Assembly (NCBI RefSeq): GCF_905220565.1
Contig: NC_059397.1
Location: forward strand, 17,671,001-17,735,000
Length of the DNA: 64,000 nt
Direction of reading: 5' to 3'
DNA from: Melitaea cinxia
Taxonomy: Eukaryota > Arthropoda > Insecta > Lepidoptera > Nymphalidae
Under the pieces are notes generated by a model, which was not told the DNA's origin, made no database searches, and worked only from the letters and a program-made list of their open reading frames with translations. Shown piece after piece: positions 44,310-56,661 of the stretch. Positions within the stretch are counted from its first letter, which is position 1, and the number at the start of each line of letters is the position of its first letter. The translations under genes were made by a program, and so were the position numbers.

Positions 44310-44640
44310 AACAAACGCACTGGTGTTGTGGTGCGTGAAGGCGTCTAAACATCGACGTTTTGCGGGTTCGTTTCCCGCTCGGGATGAATATTTATTTGTA
44401 TTTGTACAAATATTATTTTCGTTTTGGAGTCTGTCCTTGTGGGTCTTCCCATCGTGCCTCAGAGAACACGTTAAGCTGTCAGTTCTTGTTATCGTAGACA
44501 CCTAATAGAGATTGTTACTCACAGTGGGGAATATATTCGCCAACCCGTAGTGGAGCAGCGTAGTGAATTAAGCTCCAATCCTTCTCCTACATGGAGAAAG
44601 AGGATTATGCCAAGCAGTGGGATGTTACACGCTGAATCAC
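44310..44640 (+). mobile_element. tRNA-derived SINE
   Basis: It has a B-box-like GGGTTCGTTTCCC at about 44364-44376, the family body 'gtccttgtgggtcttccca' and 'gtgcctcagagaacacgttaagc', and a 3' part 'gccaagcagtgggatgttac'. Confidence 0.75.
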
Positions 44641-45271
44641 GATCATCAATCATCAATAAATGTATGTAGGTACTAGGTACCAATCATCTGTTACCTGGGA
44701 CACTAGCATTAAATTGCCTATCTGGGGAACAGATGACCGAGAGTATGACACGAGTAATTTATATATATATTTATTTTTAATGACCATATTTGTAGACAGC
44801 TAGGCTATTGGATTTTAACAGTCTTACTTGCGGATTACTGCTGGATTATGACAGTTTTAATTGCTTGGTATTTATGGTTTAACTTTCAATGCTACGACAA
44901 TAAACTATTAAATTTATTTTAAATTAATAAACGCTCGAACTTTTTGAGAGGTTGAAACCCATTGTTAGGTTCCGTAGACAAACACAACACAAATAAAAGC
45001 GACCAAAATAAGACAAATCCCTGTATTAGCCATACAAATATTTGCTCAAGTTTGTTTTGTAGAAATTGGTAAAATGGAATTTGCAAGCAGCTTTGATCAC
45101 TGCGCTAAGTATTCGCTAACCACCACTCTCCAATATTAACTCACTTCCAAACGAATGTACCAAATGAAATGATTGTTTATATTATATTTGTGTTTATTAT
45201 TGTCAGGACAAAATTTGTGTAGAAAAAAATTAGAAAAAAATAAGTTCATAAAATATGGTCAGCTATTCAAC
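44641..45271. other. Intergenic, nothing recognised
   Basis: No supported feature. The sequence is AT-rich with no coding pattern. Confidence 0.3.
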
Positions 45272-45560
45272 CTATACGATTAAATAAAATTGGAGTGTCT
45301 GTATGTAATTTTAAAATAACCACTTTTTACTAAATGCATATAGATATAACCATAAACCAAAATAACATTTTATGAAATTTTGGTCTGTCTGTCTGTTTGT
45401 TACGGCTAATGTCTGAAACAGCTGAACCGATTTTAACGGGACTTTCACTCGCAGATAGCTGATGTAATAAGGAGTAACTTAAGCTACTTTTATTTTAGAA
45501 TTTTATCTATTTTATAACTCTGCGAACTTAACGATAACTTTTTTTGTTAAACTCTAAAAT
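45272..45560 (+). mobile_element. Helitron-like element, 3' end lost
   Basis: 'taaataaaattggagtgtctgt' and 'ctgaaacagctgaaccgatttt' match 15491-15813. The GC-rich terminal hairpin and CTAG are missing. Confidence 0.55.
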
Positions 45561-46204
45561 ACAAACTGACTTGTGCTTAAAAATTTATAAAAATTGATTT
45601 TTTACTGCCTATGTATGAAAATAATATATTTTCATGAATCTACCTAAAGTTTCAATATTCTCAAAGGTAATATTTCTTGTGTATCGAAACTAGGCTGCAG
45701 AGAAAGGATAGTACCTCGAGTAGAGAATAAAACAATCCAATAAGGAAGTTAGTGGCAATAAATGTAGAGGGATCGAGGACGACTCTGCTTCGATTCCTGT
45801 TATGAAGAAAGTTGATGTGGAGATTTACAACCAGTTGTGATTTGAACTTTTCTATCGAGTTCCCTGGAACGGTACTTCGCTATATCGAAAATTGAAAGAT
45901 TTTTCAAGTAGGCTTTAGACTTGTAAGTCGTCATTTTACAAAGAATGTACTTTATATAATTAATTAATTAATTATATAAAGAAAAGCTAATTTGGAATTT
46001 AGATTTTATTGAGTAAATCCGACAAGAGACTCTATTGTTAATCTTTTAAAAGAATTTAATAAAAGTAATATGTAAGTCAAACTTGATATTATCCCCATTT
46101 TCAAAGTCGAAAAACACTCTGACCAGTATTCTTTTATAACTTTATTACTTAGTATTGATACTCGTAACCATAACCACTGTTATTATTTATTCACTTTTAC
46201 TGTT

Positions 46205-46384
46205 AAAAATAAAAAAAAATGGAGGAAAAAATAACTAAACTAAATTTAAGAAAACAAGTTAAATCAAAGCTAACTGGTGTACGTACAGAGTGTGGTAAGA
46301 GAATAATATTGTTTGGGGGAGGGCAGCTATATAAGAATTTACCAAATCATGTTAAAAGTTTGGACAATATGTATATTTTTTAAT
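46205..46384 (+). mobile_element. LINE ORF2 C-terminal fragment
   Basis: The plus-strand translation gives GGGQLYKNLPNHVKSLDN and a stop at 46381. It is the same block as GHGIPMYNKIPQTILELS in the LINE at 52203-57830, typical of the C-terminus of Jockey/CR1-like ORF2. Confidence 0.65.
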
Positions 46385-47039
46385 CAAAATCAAAAGAATA
46401 CGCATAAACAATGTGATTGTAAATCTTTCGATTAAGAGTTCCAGAGGTAAAAATTGCTACAACCTATTATAGTATATTGATTTTATCTTATTGTTAGTGA
46501 ACTTTATATTTTTATGAGAAATAATTTCTTTAAAACTAAAAAATGTAATTATTACTAATATTGAAATTAAAAAAAAATTAAATTAGTTAGATTTAATGAT
46601 TTCCAGAGTACATTTACAAATCGTAGTAATTTAATCAAAATCTAAATTATTCACAATTTGCTATAATATCACTTTGGTTTCAATAAAAAAAATAATTTAA
46701 AAAGACCGATAGCACACTTCTACTTTTAAAAGGACTACCTGAAAAATAACAAGCAACGTGAAATAATAATTTTTCCATTACTCTCATAATGAAAAACTGT
46801 TTGATAGTTAATTGAAAAATTGATTAGGGAGGAAAAACATGGTATCCATCTAGACATCTTCACAAGAAATGAGATCGTTTTGATATGTAATAAGTATATA
46901 AAAATAAGAAGGAATGGAATAATATTTTGCTGGATAAAATGATTTTTTTTTCAATATTTGCTTTTTAGTGAATATATCAATATACTGTTCTATATATAGG
47001 TATATTACATATTATCTTTTTTTATTTTTGGACTTATAT
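46385..47039. other. AT-rich stretch, nothing recognised
   Basis: No frame or repeat boundary supported. Confidence 0.3.
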
Positions 47040-47190
47040 TTCATTTGTAAATTTTTACGATGCGCGCGCACACCGTCACAAAAAAACCGACACCCTGAAG
47101 TTAGCTAGTCAACGAAGAAGAATTTAGCAACGTGAAGTTAGCTGGCTAATGAAATATAACTTAAACGTGTACATAAGTACACACACTTTT
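47040..47190 (-). repeat. Interspersed repeat, family E
   Basis: Inverted relative of 25730-25960: GATGCGCGCGCAC, AAAAAACCGACACC and AACGTGAAGTTAGCT. Confidence 0.5.
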
Positions 47191-47224
47191 GTGTATTGTA
47201 AAGATGTGTATTTTTGTATATTTG

Positions 47225-47440
47225 TAATATTGCAGAAAATTTCCTGGCCAAAATCTGGAGCTGTCTGACTGGGGAAGTACCTCGACCTTACAGAAGATCT
47301 GACAAGAGAGTGAGTAAGAGGACCAGAGTTCCTGGGTGGGGTTGAGGTTAGGGTCAATAACGCGCTTGTTCTGGTGTTACAGGCGTCTATAAGCTACGGT
47401 AATCGCTTACCATGTTTGTTGACCTAGTTGTATGAAAAAA
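47225..47440 (-). repeat. Interspersed repeat, family C
   Basis: 'actggggaagtacctcgacc' to 'gttgacctagttgta', inverted and with internal deletion. Confidence 0.55.
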
Positions 47441-50159
47441 TATAGCTATATGTTCTACCTTAACAGAAGAAAATCCCGTGAATTACACGATTCCGTACAT
47501 GACTACATGATTACGTTACGGTACATGATTTCCGTCAGCACGGTAAAGCCGCAACCGGAAAGCTTGAAGGTATAATACAAAATACTAATTGTACCTGATA
47601 GATATTTTTAACATAAAACGAATTATGGAGGCCTTTATATAAATATATATATAAAACCTCGTGTAACCCTTAAAAATAAAAAAAGGAATGAATACAATAT
47701 TCAGACAAATACAAATCGAACTATGTTTTTAATCAACATTTTAAAGATAGAATATACAAATAAATGCGACTAAAACTATGTTCTTGAATTTATATATATT
47801 TTTTTAATTTATTCTGTACTTGAAATCTTGATTAGAGTTTTAAAAGTAAATTTAAATTAATTCCTTTGCTTAATAGTTCATATAAACAAACCAATTAAAG
47901 TTGATGACAATTTGATCTAAAAAATTCTAACGATGTTACTTACTGTTTTACCTAATTACAACATTTTCCATTTTCCTTGTAATCTTGTTATCTTGATTAA
48001 GAAATGTATTAGTATAAAATGTTTTTAATGTCATATTTATAATAAAATCACGAAATAAGAATTTTATAAATAATTAATAATAAAAACGGAGTAAAATGCT
48101 AATAGTATTCGCTACCAGCCTTAGGACATACAATAGAGGACGCCTGGAGACGGTCAAAAGGGGAAATTAAGCAAAAAAGATAATTATAAAATAAGTAACA
48201 AGCCTTAATACATAGCAAAAAATAAATATCTGTAATATATTATGTTAATATAGCAACAGTACTGCCACTAAAACAAAACTATTTTAAAATTTGGTAAACA
48301 TATTATATGTACTCGTATGTATGATTATAAAGAATATTACGCTTAGTATTTTTTTAATTTTCAAATTTTTTACAATCAGTCCTTTTGGCATTTAGGTAAT
48401 AGACCTTTATTTTTTCCAGAAAATTTAAAATATATTTTATTATACTCATTTTATGATTCAATTAATAAATTAAAAGCACCAGTTAATATACTTATAGTTT
48501 AACCGTTACGACAATTAAAACATCTCTACAATTCCGCATAATCTTTCATCGGAAAATTCTATTTTCAGTAACCAAGATCATAATAGCAATGGTGGTCCCC
48601 CACAGACTCATAAATCATTGCGAGTCGGGCTCAGTTGCAGCTTCTGTCCATCCATCCCAACCCTTTTTTCTCGACAAGGTAACTTAATTAATTTACCAGA
48701 AAAAATACAAGAGCAATTTAGCAGAAACCTCCTTGCTTTAATCAGTTTGGGTAATGTCTTCTAATTAAAGTTTTGAAATGATTTGCTTTAATGAATTTTA
48801 ATAGTACTAGCAGTACACGTGTTAGCATTTAAATTTGTAATTCTGACAATTATTAAAATATTGGATTTTGTGTCGATATTACTCTTATTGTTTATAACCG
48901 GAACAGTACAAAGATGGTGACATCATCCAAATGGTTAATATTCATTTACGATTAGTCAGTCGCTAACTTTGTTATCTGTTTTGCAGGGTAGGGTAGTTAC
49001 ACAATAAATACTGTTATCATTTAAATTTATGCTTCTAATAATTTTATAAGATTGTATTGTTCTTACGGTAATTATTATCTGTTGAAGTACCAAAAGTGCA
49101 GAAATATGGAGACACCATCTTCCCAATAGTTAATACTAATTTTCTGATTGGTCAGTCGCCATCTTTACTATCTATTGACGGGATTGTTGTCCTATGAATA
49201 TGATAATTTTTAAGTGAAGAAGTAGTTATTATTGTTTAATGTGCGGTTCACGTTGCTACTCAATAAGGGACGTATAAGTGATTAGTGTTATAACTTATTC
49301 AATGTAGTTAAAAGTGTGTATAGTGGATAAATAAATGTAGATTTGAAGAGAAAAATAAGTGTTGCATTGAGTGTTTTCAGTCGTTGTTCCACAGATGTGA
49401 CTTCGTTTGCAAATACATAAAAATAATAACATTGTTATATAATAGTTATAAATAAACGATTATAGAGATGGTGACATTTACATTCAATGTTTTTTTGACA
49501 TTAAATGAGATACCACAGACATTATAATTGCAATAATCAAAATTGTGGTCATTATTTTTGTTGATTCATTTTTTAAATTTTTTATGTGTAAATTTTAAAG
49601 GTATGTCATATTTTCATTCATTTCTGTACGTCATGTGACCAAATTCTTCTTACTTTCGAAATAAATAAATAAGACAATTACAGATGATCATGAAAACAAT
49701 ATAAATATCACTTCAAATACCATGTTTGAAGCAAATACTCACAAAATAATTAAATAGATTTGTAACAAACTTGTCACAAGGGAACTTCATTCTTAGTCTA
49801 GACTACTAAGCTTTAGGAACAATAAATCAAAAACGTAAAATGTTCCAAGCTGTTACTCGTAATTTAAATGAATAGAGCGCGCTCAATTAATTACGAATGA
49901 TTTACATACGCTGAAGATTCTCTTATCATTATTCAAACGTCTTTGCCTGTCTGAGAGCTAACGGGAACTGGTTTTTGCATAATTTATAAAAATTGAAAGG
50001 TAATGCTTTAGATTAAGAACCGTCGAATTATCTAAGCTCAAAATTTGACAAAAAATTTATTTCAGACAAGCAGATAAAAAAAATAACCCTAACCAGCTAA
50101 CTTCAAAATGCGGTTCTTAATCTAAAGCCTGGCCAATTAAAATAGCAAAGAGTTCATAA
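47441..50159. other. Long intergenic stretch without a gene
   Basis: It is strongly AT-rich. The one visible structure is a diverged direct repeat of about 70 bp, at about 48911-48980 and 49105-49175 (both contain GTCAGTCGC, TTAATA and TTTACTATCT or TTTGTTATCT). The segment 49230-49400 resembles an insect 5' UTR in composition, but no linked coding exon was found. A TCATGTGA lies at about 49632. Confidence 0.35.
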
Positions 50160-50605
50160 TTTTTTAACCGACTTCAAAGAAGGAGGAGGTTACTCAATTC
50201 GACCGTATATAAATATATTTTTTATTTATGTTCGGGGATAACTTCGTCGTTTATGAACCGATTTTGATAATTCTTTTTTGTTGGAAGATAGATAATCTTA
50301 AGTGTGGTGCCATGATAAGGAAACCAGGCTCTGATGATGGGACCCTAGAGAAATCGAGAATCGCTCCAAAAACCGTATAACTTTTGACTGGGTGTACCGA
50401 TTTTGATAATTTTTAATTTAATCGAAAGCCCATGTTTATCCATGTGGCAAATTTAAATTTCATCGAGATGTGGTTACAACTTTTGGAGTAATCTTTGGTA
50501 ATGTGTATATACTTGACTATTTTTTCATCTACCTACGTTGTATTACTTATCGATGTAATTAAAGTCGGTTTTTTTTCGTTTGCCAACAAACACAATTATA
50601 CTACA
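50160..50605 (-). repeat. Interspersed repeat, family B, long copy
   Basis: It runs from TTTTTTAACCGACTTCAAAG to 'aagtcggttttttttcgtttgcc…aacacaatta'. AACCGACTT and AAGTCGGTT near the two ends form a short inverted pair. Confidence 0.6.
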
Positions 50606-50631
50606 ACGCAAAAGTTAAGATAATGATTCAC

Positions 50632-50930
50632 GATTCAGCCTGTAACATCCCACTGCTGGGCATTGGTTTCTGTCTCCATATAGGAGGATAAGAGCTTAAT
50701 CCACTACGCAGTTTCACTGCGGAGTGGCGGATATAATTCATACTGCGAGTAACGATTACCATCAGGTGTTTATGATAACAACCAGGACTGACAGCCTAAC
50801 GTGTTCTCCGAGGCACGGAGGGGAGACCGACAAGCAAGGACATCGAAACCGTATAGGAATATTTTTATAAATACAAACATGCATCCCGAGCGCGATTGTA
50901 ACCGCAAATTGTCGGTGTTTTAGGCACCTT
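50632..50930 (-). mobile_element. tRNA-derived SINE, inverted
   Basis: 'cagcctgtaacatcccactgctggg' and 'acgtgttctccgaggcacgg' are the reverse of the SINE at 44310-44640. The tRNA head near 50890-50930 is degraded. Confidence 0.65.
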
Positions 50931-51146
50931 CAGACAACACTACACTAGAGCGATGAAATCGTGGAAAACTGGTCATGGCTAGATATAATATACATAATTA
51001 TATTTACGTCTTATTACATTTTGAGGTGTGCGTATTATTATGATAAGGTTACAGGCAACATTGGTTGTGTGGCTCTTCTATTTTTACCTTTTAAAAAGAA
51101 TTTAAATTCAAAGATTCTTGTTTTCAAAAAACTTTGAATTCATTTT

Positions 51147-51847
51147 TAGTCAGTCAGTCAGCTCAGCCTATTGCAGTCCACTGCTGGACATATGGCTCCA
51201 TAAGTTCGCGCCAGTGCTGTGTGGCTACGGCACTAAAGAATTTAGCCACCCTCTCTCTTCCCGTGGGTGTCGTAAGAGGCGACTAAGGGATAACGAGGTT
51301 CCACAACCACCTTGGAACTTAAGAAGCCGACCGATGGCGGGATAACCATCCAACTGCTGGCTTTGAAATACACAGGCCGAAGACGGGCAGCAGCGTCTTC
51401 GGTGCGACAAAGCCAGCCCTGCGGTCACCAACCCGCCTGCCCAGCGTGGTGACTATGGGCAAAACACATGAGTTCACGTTATTTTTGGCGTAAACTTGTG
51501 GAGGTCTGTGTCCAGCAGTGGACTGTATAGGCTGTAATGAGAAGTTCGCGCCAGACATCCCGGTTTTCCGCAATCCTCATCCAGCCTACACCGGCAATTT
51601 TACGTAGATCGTCGGTCCAACGGACCGGAGGAAGTCCTACACTGCGTTTTTCAAGACGCGGTCTCCACTCCAGGACTCGTCTACTCCAACGGCTATCGGT
51701 CCTGCGACATAGATGACCAGCCCACTGCCAATTCAACTTGCTAACTGTGGGCTGTGGGCTATGTCGGTTACTTTCGTTCTCTCGCGGATAGTCTCATTTC
51801 TAATCCTATTTTTGAGAAAAACCCCAAGCATAGCCCGTTTCATTCCA
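51147..51847 (-). mobile_element. RTE LINE 3' fragment with 14 bp target duplication, split by a SINE
   Basis: TTTGAATTCATTTT flanks it at 51133-51146 and 51848-51861. The minus-strand protein matches the C-terminus of the RTE copy at 39240-40866 (WAGHLCRRTDSRWSRRVLEW, VGWMRIAENRDVWREL), and the 3' tail is a GACT repeat. A SINE-like element occupies 51215-51541. Confidence 0.88.
51215..51541 (+). mobile_element. RTE-tailed SINE-like retroposon nested in the RTE fragment
   Basis: It is flanked by a 13 bp duplication, AAGTTCGCGCCAG (51202-51214 and 51542-51554). It runs TGCTGTGTGGCTACGG… to …CAGTGGACTGTATAGGCTG and TAATGAG. Its 3' end resembles the RTE 3' end. In sense it has pairing arms GTGGCTA/TAGCCAC (51221-51227 and 51243-51249), CTGGCTTTG/CAAAGCCAG (51357-51365 and 51408-51416) and, inside these, CCGAAGAC/GTCTTCGG (51377-51384 and 51395-51402). 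Confidence 0.9.
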
Positions 51848-53159
51848 TTTGAATTCATTTTACTTTTTGCTATTTATAAACATGTCTGAATGCGGAAAGT
51901 TACACACTCTCATTCCGTTTCTAAAAACGGTCTCCTAAATAATTACTAGGACTATGGAGTTAAAATTGCACAGAGGTAAATTGAAAGTAGGAGAATAATT
52001 AAATCTTAAAGGAATAGATGGTATAAAAAATATATATTTAGTCTGTTGACAATTAACTGGTTTTGATAATTTTTGATTTAAATAGTTTCTGAAATTAAAA
52101 AAGGGATATTCTAAATATGGGATTCAGTTATCAAAGTTCTTTTGGTATTGATTTCATATAATTAAATACTAAACAATAAAAAAATAATAAAACTCTAATA
52201 GTAATCAAAATCAAAATCAAAAATTGCTTTATTCAAATAGGCTCCAAGAGCACTTTCGAATCGTCATTTTACAAATTAAAACTTTAGAAATTAATTATTA
52301 TTTTTGTAAAAGCGAAGCTACCACCGATTCTGAATGTAGATTCTGCAGAGAAGAATCGGCAAGAAACTCCGCAGTTACTCTTTTCAAAATAATATATAAA
52401 CTGTGTTTTAGAACAAAATTAGAAACATGTTGCATGAAATACAGCGTCACTAAGTCCACACATCTTTATCAACTATGTAATCCTGCACCGAGTAATAAGC
52501 TTTATCTATTATTATTTTTTTAATAAAAACTTTAAATTTATGTTGAGACAATTCCAAAATCGTTTGTGGTATTTTATTATACATGGGAATACCATGACCC
52601 AGAAAGGAAACGTTTACTTTGCGCAGTCGAAAACTTGGAGTTACAATTTTGTTATTCCATCTCGTGTTTACAATGCGATTATTACTATTTATTTCAAAAT
52701 AATGAATATTTTGGTGGATATACATAATATTGTTATAAATACACTGCTACGCGATCGTTAATATGTCCACCTTTTTGGAAAACATCCCGTAGGGAGACTC
52801 GAGCTCCAAGATCGTAAATGCCGCGAATAGCCCTTTTTTGTAAGATAAATATAGTGTCAATATCTGCAGCATTACCCCACAGTAACAGGCCGTTAGACAC
52901 TATGGAAATAGCTAAAATATATTAAACGTGCAGTTGCAACGTCGGTTTCTAACTGCGAATGCCGCGGAGCTGAGTCTACCATTCAAGGATGACAAATGAG
53001 AATTCCACTGAAGTTTTGAGAAAGAAAAGAAAACTGTAGTATCATTGACAATAAGCCTCTCGTTATTTATTATAAAATTATAATTTGGATGCTTAACATT
53101 AGGTAACGAAAACACAACGCACTTGGTTTTTTTGGCGTTCAAAACCAAGTTGTTTATTT

Positions 53160-55248
53160 TAAACCAATCTTGAATTCGCGACTAAGAAGCGTTCACGTCA
53201 TCATAATTTACTTTTTTCCTATCAACTTTAAATATTAGAGAAGTGTCATCTGCAAATAGCACTATATCACAAGTATATTTAACATGAAATGGCAGATCAT
53301 TTATATATATTAAAAAAATAAATAGACCCAGAATCGACCCCTGTGGAACGCCCATTTTTAGCACAGATCCAGAAGACTTCGTTCCGTTTATTGATACATG
53401 TTGAATTCTTTTACATAGATATGAAGCAATTAGATTAAGAGCTTTACCATTAACGCCGTAATACTCAAGTTTACTTAATAAAATCCCGTGGTCCACGCAA
53501 TCGAATGCCTTTGATAGGTCACAAAATATACCAATAGCATTTTGTGATCTTTCCCAGGCGTCAATATATATGTTTGAGAAGTGCCACACCAGCATCTGTC
53601 GTAGAGCGACCTCCAGTGAAACCATATTGTTCACTGTGAAAAATTCCATTAACTTTAAAATGGAAAAGAAGTTGATTTAGCATAATTTTTTCAAATCTTT
53701 TACTTAAGGGTAGTAGGATTGAAATGGGTCAATAATTAATAGGATCACTTCCACTTCCCTTTTTAAAAACTGGTAATACTTTACTACATTTTAGCAAATC
53801 TGGAAAAGACCCCACTTTAATAGCATTGTTAAAAATTAAAGCTAAGTACGGTGCGAGGTCATCAATGATAGAACTAATTAATTTAACTGAAATGCCCCAC
53901 AGATCATTTGTTTTTTTAATATTAAGACTCTTAAAAGCTTTTAAAATATCTAAAGAATCAACTTACGTTATTTTTAAGAAGTTGGGTAGAATCAGTTGAA
54001 GATGAATTCAGTCGAGGTATTTTATCGAAAAAGGCTTCAAAGACATTAGCCAACTTGTCATCCGAGCTAACAACAGCACCATTTATATTTAATTCGATTG
54101 GTATAGTTTGCTTATTACGTTTCCCACAGATAATATTAATTATATTCCATGTGCATGTAATTTTATCATCAGAATTAATAATTTTATCTTTGATATATTT
54201 TGATTTAGCAGCCATATAAACAGCTTTAAAAGTTTTAGAATATTCTTTTATATAATTCAAAAATCTAGTCTCTAGTCTTCCATTGCTTCATACTGTACAG
54301 TTCGTACAACCTATTTCTACTCTTATAAATATACCTTCAGAGGCCCATTCACTAAATTTTAAGTTTAAATTTACATCGAAAGTTTTAAGTTTAAAAATGT
54401 TATATAATTCATCTAAAATTAATTTGAAAAGTGAATTATAGATTACATCTGGATCCTGTGCCATCACATCTACTTTACATATTTTTTGCGGTACAATATT
54501 CCTAAAACTATTCGTTCTCTTTACCGTTATTGGTCTACATGTAATTATTCGAGAATTTATGTTAATTTTCTCATTAAGAGAGAATTTTCGACCACGGTGA
54601 TCGGAAGTTAAAACAGTTATAACAGATTTATTGTGAATTTCAATATTAATAAATACGTTATCTATACAAGTGGAAGATGTTTTAGTGACTCGAGTTGGTT
54701 CACAATATCTGTGTATTAAATTAAAAGAGTTAAACAAATTAATTAATCTACTTCTAATCATTGTGTCCTTTAATATGTTTACATTAAAATCACCACACAC
54801 TAAAACATCTGTAGAGCTTTTAAACAACTTCTTAAGTGTGTCTTCCATTACTGTCTCAAATACTGTTAAATCACCTACGGGGGGCCGGTACACGCAAAGT
54901 ATAATGTAACGCTGTAATTCTACACAAGACAACTCTACAGTTCGCTCGACAGAAAGTGCTGCAATATCTTTACGGGATTTATGAGCTATATCATTACGCA
55001 CCAATATTAGTGAACCTCCGCGAATAGCATTCTCTCTAATGAACGAACTTGACAAACTAAAATTTGGAATATTAAATATTTCATAACTTTTCAGCCAATG
55101 TTCAGAAATACAAAATATATGAATTTTATAAATGTCAGATGATAATTCTATTTCATGCTCCTTGCCACCTATGCCCTGTATATTTTGATGAATTATATTT
55201 ATGCAACAGGGCTTAGGTTTTGTCTGTTTAGTTAGTTTGAATTAGCAT
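53160..55248 (-). pseudogene. LINE ORF2: AP-type endonuclease and reverse transcriptase, frameshifted
   Basis: The endonuclease begins near INIIHQNIQGIGGKEHE and FCISEHWLKS (55248-55100). It continues with RGGSLILVRND, LCVYRPPVGD, VLVCGDFNVNIL and TVLTSDHRG, which carry the usual E, D, N and H catalytic residues. The RT has IGIFCDLSKAFDCVDH, KMGVPQGSILGLF and the catalytic IVLFADDTSLIF at about 53290-53220. At least three frame changes separate these parts, so no protein of full length can be made. Confidence 0.82.
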
Positions 55249-55455
55249 TTTTTATATCAATAGAGATATTATTTAAATTAGAATTTGTTTTACAATTATT
55301 ATAATTAAATAAATGATTTATATTATATGTTAATAAGTCTGCTATTTGCTTTTTACATTTTAATGACAAGTACATTACATTATTTGTTAATTTAAATCTA
55401 GAGTTGAATTTATTTATATCAAACAGTGTGAGGTTACTATGCCAACGAGTTAGGT

Positions 55456-56600
55456 TATCTATAATATATATAAACGCGAAAGGTCATTCATCACGAAATC
55501 TCCGAAACTATAACACCCACAAACTTGAAATTTGGCAGGTAGGCTCCTTATAGGACGTAGACATCTGCTAAGAACGAATTTTACGAAATTCGATCCTTAA
55601 GGGGGTAAAACGGGGGTTGGAAGTTTGTGTGAAAGTCCCATGTTTTTGAAGTAAGAGACTTGAGATTTAAAATGTATACCTTATAGATGATGAGAAGGTG
55701 TCCAAATAATGTATCTTAGAAATCAACTCTCTTTTTGAGTTAAAACGGGAGATGGTAGGTTGACTCACTTATCACGAAACCTCCAAAACTATAACAGCTA
55801 TAAACTTGAAATTTGGCAGGTACGTTCCTTATAGGGCGTAGACATCCGTTAATCTAAAGGGATAAAACGGGGGTCGGAAGTTTGTATGAAAGTCTTATGT
55901 TTTTGAAGTAAGAGACTTGAAATTTAAAATATATGCTCTATAGATGGTGAGGAGGTGTCCAAATAATGCATCGTAATCTATAAATATAAAAGAGAAAGGT
56001 CTCTAACTCACTCATCACGAGAACTCAAAAACCGCTGGATGGTCTATCCATCCAGGTTGGACAAAGATAAAATTTGGCACGGAGATAGATTATAGTTAGC
56101 AGACGTCGATATTCCACCGCTAAGGGGGTTTAATGGGGTTGATAGTTTGTATGAAACATATACAGCCTGAAAATAAAACTAAAAATGTGGTGTATAGAGA
56201 GGTTTTATAAAAATAACTATTAAATTATACTAAATTGTGCCTTTTAAAAAGTTACTCAGTTTGATAAGCATTTCAAGTGACTGAAATAAAAAAATAATTT
56301 GCGTTAAACAACTTAATAGTAATGCATATCTTCATAACCACGCGGACGTAATCGCGGGCAACAGTTAGTGTATTATAAACAAAGTCCCCAAAAGTGTATG
56401 TGATCGATTCGCTCAAAATTTACTGAACGGATTTTCATGCGGTTTCACCATTGTAGAGGGCTCCACCATTGGCAAGATGAAGGTTTACGGAACGGCTAAG
56501 CCGATTTTGATGAGAGTTTCACTGGAAGTTTGCCGGCAAAACTTTGTGACACACTAATTTCAACGCGGGCGAAGCCGCGGGCACAGCTAGTACAAATATA
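55456..56600 (+). mobile_element. Cluster of Helitron-like elements inserted in the LINE
   Basis: Three similar starts are seen: TATATAAACGCGAAAGGTCA (about 55465), 'actcacttatcacgaaacctcc' (about 55763) and TCTATAAATATAAAAGAGAA (about 55977). Two 3' ends follow: CGCGGACGTAATCGCGGGC (about 56341) and CGGGCGAAGCCGCGGGCACAGCTAG (ending 56591). The middle carries two direct copies of 'aacttgaaatttggcaggta' about 290 bp apart. The insertions appear stacked. Confidence 0.55.
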
Positions 56601-56661
56601 AATTCAATGTGTATATATAATTATTCTGTTCATGTCAGTGCATATGAATAAGGTAATGTAC

